Positions 5,781-7,712 of a DNA stretch of 7,712 nt are shown here, piece by piece (position 1 is the stretch's first letter; each line of letters opens with the position of its first letter). Location: NCBI GenBank assembly GCA_017435185.1, contig JAFSFN010000109.1, positions 1 to 7,712 on the forward strand, given 5' to 3'. Position numbers and translations under genes: made by a program. The stretch comes from Clostridia bacterium (GTDB taxonomy: Bacteria > Bacillota > Clostridia > Christensenellales > CAG-138). The notes under the pieces were generated by a model. That model saw nothing but the letters and a program-made list of their open reading frames with translations. It had not been told where the DNA came from and made no database searches.

Positions 5781-7091
5781 TTACTCTCCGTTTGTTATCT
5801 TTGTTGCCAACGAGTCGGCGTTTGCAATCGCTTTTTCTATGTCTATCGTCTTATATTCACCGTTTTCATAAAGTATTTTGCCCTGTATCATTGTCATGTA
5901 AACATCACGGCCGCTTGTACTGTATACAACGGCGCTTATCGGGTCGTAGTAGGGACGGGTGATGGGGCTGCTCAGGTCAAGAAGTATTATGTCTGCTTCA
6001 AGACCGCACTTTATGCGCCCTATTTCATTTTCACGACCTTGAGCAAGTGCGCCGTTGACTGTTGCGAGCTTTAACGTATCATAGGCGCAGAGCGCAGTGG
6101 GGTCATATGATGTGCCCTTTGCAAGAAGTGATGCAAAGCGTATTTCTTCAAACAGGTCATGCGTGTTGTTTGAACAACAGCCGTCGGTGCCGAGTGCAAC
6201 ATTCATGCCATGGTCAAGCATTTTGCGAACATTTGCTATGCCGCTTGCAAGTTTGAGGTTGCTTATGGGATTATGAGCACAGCTTACACCTTTTGAAGCA
6301 AGAATGTCCATGTCATCTTCCGAGAGCCATACACAGTGTGCGGCAATAGCTTTTCTTTCAAACACACCGTTTTCTGCCAGTATTGCAGTGGGCGTTTTGC
6401 CGTATTTCTCGATGCAGTTTTCATGCTCATTCTTTGTTTCGCTGAGATGTATTTGCATATTCAAACCGTACTTATCGGCCATGTCATTTACAAAATGCCA
6501 TATCTTGGGCGATGAAGTATATTCCGCATGTATGGAAGCATCAGCCTTTATTCGCCCATCGCCTGCGTTGTGGAATCGTTCAGCCAATATTTTTGTTTCT
6601 GTTACTCCTCGGTCGGATTCGGGATTGAAAGCATCTGCGTCAAATGCGATTATTCCGTTGCAGAACGAAGCCCTTATGCCGCAGTCGAGCGCTATCTGTG
6701 CCGCCTTGGGCTGGAAATAATACATATCGGATATTGATGTTGTGCCGGTGCGGAGCATTTCGGCGAAACCGAGCGTTACGCCCGCCTCTATGGCTTGTTC
6801 GGTCAGACGCGCTTCAACAGGGAAAACCTTGTCAAAAAGCCACTCATTGAGAGCATAATCGTCTGCATAGCCTCTGAGAAGCGACATGGCGGTATGGGTA
6901 TGTGTGTTTACAAGTCCCGGCATGAGAACTTTGTGGCAGCAGTCGATGCACCTTTTTGCTTTGCCCTCGGGACGCTCATTACCCACATATGTGATGTGCT
7001 TGCCGTTTATGCCGACATAGCCGCCTCGAATTACGGGGTTTTCGTCACACATTGTTATTATATCTGCATTGCAGAATAGAATATCAAACAT
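5781..7091 (-). CDS. mtaD: 5-Methylthioadenosine/S-adenosylhomocysteine deaminase-type amidohydrolase
   Basis: This 436-residue amidohydrolase-superfamily enzyme has the usual length and layout. A small beta-sandwich is built from both ends (about 1-55 and 365-415) around a TIM barrel. Metal and catalytic residues are visible: P-G-L-V-N-T-H-T-H (His64, His66), Q-I-H-L-S-E-T (His215, Glu218), A-A-H-C-V-W (His252) and G-T-D-G (Asp303). The L-N-E-W-L-F-D-K-V-F-P-V-E-A segment (81-94) and S-I-H-A-E-Y-T-S (187-194) are typical of the MTA/SAH deaminase group, which converts SAH to S-inosylhomocysteine, MTA to methylthioinosine, and sometimes 5'-deoxyadenosine or adenosine to the inosine forms. GAGGTG at 7097-7102, 5 nt before the ATG, supports the start. 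It is divergent from an SAH hydrolase-family gene and is followed by the HD gene, which supports a role in SAH disposal. Which substrate dominates cannot be read from sequence. Confidence 0.93.
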   Translation of the reverse strand: MFDILFCNADIITMCDENPVIRGGYVGINGKHITYVGNERPEGKAKRCIDCCHKVLMPGLVNTHTHTAMSLLRGYADDYALNEWLFDKVFPVEARLTEQAIEAGVTLGFAEMLRTGTTSISDMYYFQPKAAQIALDCGIRASFCNGIIAFDADAFNPESDRGVTETKILAERFHNAGDGRIKADASIHAEYTSSPKIWHFVNDMADKYGLNMQIHLSETKNEHENCIEKYGKTPTAILAENGVFERKAIAAHCVWLSEDDMDILASKGVSCAHNPISNLKLASGIANVRKMLDHGMNVALGTDGCCSNNTHDLFEEIRFASLLAKGTSYDPTALCAYDTLKLATVNGALAQGRENEIGRIKCGLEADIILLDLSSPITRPYYDPISAVVYSTSGRDVYMTMIQGKILYENGEYKTIDIEKAIANADSLATKITNGE

Positions 7092-7120
7092 ATTTACACC
7101 TCACAAAAAGTCGTTTTAAT

Positions 7121-7150
7121 ATTATCTATATAATACAATATTTCTGACAT
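7121..7150 (-). promoter_or_regulatory. Candidate promoter of the mtaD-HD operon
   Basis: Read on the - strand, ATGTCA (7145-7150, four of six matches to TTGACA) and GATAAT (7121-7126, five of six to TATAAT) are separated by 18 nt. Transcription would start about 20-25 nt before the mtaD ATG. The surrounding tract is very AT-rich, so alternative -10 boxes are possible. Confidence 0.45.
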
Positions 7151-7151
7151 C

Positions 7152-7180
7152 TTGCATAGAATCGGTTTTCATGGCATAAT
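7152..7180 (+). promoter_or_regulatory. Promoter of the SAH hydrolase-family gene
   Basis: TTGCAT (7152-7157) and CATAAT (7175-7180) are exactly 17 nt apart, and TGG directly before the -10 box gives an extended -10. The start of transcription would be near 7187, leaving a leader of under 30 nt, too short for a riboswitch. The -35 box lies one base from the predicted -35 box of the divergent mtaD operon. Confidence 0.65.
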
Positions 7181-7214
7181 AGGATTGATAATGTAGGGAA
7201 AGAGGTAATAAAAA

Positions 7215-7712
7215 ATGAGTTCCATAAAAGACCCGTCACTTGCACCTCTCGGCTTAAAGCGTATAGCCTGGGTTAAGGAGTTCATGCCTTGCTTGCGTGA
7301 ACTTGAAGAAAGATTTAAGAAAGAACAGCCCTTTAAGGGCATGAAGATAGCCGTTTGCGTACATCTTGAGGCAAAAACGGCATATTTGGGACTTTTGCTC
7401 CGTGCGGGTGGTGCTGAAGTTGTTGTAACGGGAAGTAACCCCCTTTCAACTAAGGACGATATCTGTGCCGCACTCGATAGCTTGGGCGTTGAAGTTCATG
7501 CTTGGTTCGGTGCAACCGAAGAAGAATATGAAGAGCATATCCGCCGCACACTTGAGTTTTGCCCCCACATCATTATAGACGATGGCGGCGACTTTGTTGC
7601 AATGCTCACAGAAAAGCACCCTGAATATGCAAAGAACTTAATCGGCGGCTGTGAAGAAACAACAACGGGTATACATCGCTTGCGTGCAAGAGAAGCGGCC
7701 GGCACACTCACA
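7215..7712 (+). CDS. ahcY: S-adenosylhomocysteine/S-inosylhomocysteine hydrolase, N-terminal part (3'-truncated by the window)
   Basis: The ATG at 7215 has AGAGG at 7201-7205 upstream; the frame stays open for 166 codons to the window edge, against about 400-430 for the family. The start matches the SAH hydrolase N-terminal substrate domain: L-G-L-K-R-I-A-W-V-K-E-F-M-P (12-25), C-V-H-L-E-A-K-T-A (48-56), R-A-G-G-A-E-V (63-69), G-S-N-P-L-S-T-K-D-D (73-82), I-I-I-D-D-G-G-D (119-126) and G-G-C-E-E-T-T-T-G-I-H-R-L (144-156). Family members use bound NAD to split SAH reversibly into homocysteine and adenosine; some cleave S-inosylhomocysteine to inosine instead. Here the segment classically H-M-T-V-E-T is His50-Leu-Glu-Ala-Lys-Thr55, as I recall for Thermotoga and archaeal members. 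With the divergent SAH deaminase this makes S-inosylhomocysteine a credible substrate. The NAD domain and catalytic Lys/Asp pair are beyond the edge. Family assignment is firm, base preference open. Confidence 0.93.
   Translation, partial: MSSIKDPSLAPLGLKRIAWVKEFMPCLRELEERFKKEQPFKGMKIAVCVHLEAKTAYLGLLLRAGGAEVVVTGSNPLSTKDDICAALDSLGVEVHAWFGATEEEYEEHIRRTLEFCPHIIIDDGGDFVAMLTEKHPEYAKNLIGGCEETTTGIHRLRAREAAGTLT

Noticed and set aside
5781..7091. Guanine deaminase, cytosine deaminase or chlorohydrolase (AtzA/TrzN-like) as the identity of the amidohydrolase.
   Set aside because: The W-L-F-D-K-V-F-P-V-E-A and S-I-H-A-E-Y-T-S segments and the divergent SAH hydrolase gene fit the MTA/SAH deaminase group better.
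5116..7091. Short + strand frames opposite the HD and mtaD genes.
   Set aside because: They are antisense to conserved coding sequence and have no plausible protein features or start signals.
7181..7214. SAH or SAM riboswitch in front of the SAH hydrolase-family gene.
   Set aside because: The predicted leader is under 30 nt and shows no conserved riboswitch core or terminator hairpin.

Overview
The window looks like chromosomal DNA from a gut-type clostridium (Bacillota, Clostridia), most plausibly Oscillospiraceae/Ruminococcus-like. The reasons are the hisS-aspS order, strong AGGAGG-type ribosome binding sites, moderate GC, and a secreted enzyme with a C-terminal type I dockerin, a module largely confined to cellulosome-type clostridia and ruminococci. 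The taxonomic call is an inference. No mobile element, CRISPR array, tRNA or rRNA was seen.

Region 1 (1-4162, + strand) is a housekeeping run: the 3' end of hisS, aspS, an RseC/MucC-family redox membrane protein, thioredoxin (trxA) and serine hydroxymethyltransferase (glyA). The first four genes touch or nearly touch (two TAATG overlaps, then a 2-nt gap). glyA follows after 67 nt and the run closes with a clear intrinsic terminator at 4135-4162. This joins tRNA charging, thiol redox chemistry and one-carbon supply.

Region 2 (4163-5107, + strand) is a single-gene unit with its own AT-rich promoter region. It encodes an exported CHAP-domain cysteine amidase/peptidase carrying a dockerin. It ends at a perfect 28-nt palindrome followed by T residues, which also lies at the convergent junction with region 3.

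Region 3 (5116-7091, - strand) is a two-gene operon: an MTA/SAH deaminase-type amidohydrolase followed after 2 nt by an uncharacterised HD-domain phosphohydrolase. Region 4 (7215 to the edge, + strand) is the 5' part of a gene for an S-adenosylhomocysteine hydrolase-family protein. It is transcribed divergently from the deaminase through a 123-nt intergenic region whose predicted promoters stand back to back.

The most interesting part is the deaminase/hydrolase pair. Together the two could form the alternative SAH recycling route (SAH to S-inosylhomocysteine, then to inosine and homocysteine). The hydrolase carries H-L-E-A-K-T where classical SAH hydrolases carry H-M-T-V-E-T at the adenine-contacting segment, which fits a changed base preference. 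The HD protein locked into the deaminase operon has no known role and could belong to the same pathway. I see no wholly novel multi-gene system beyond this.
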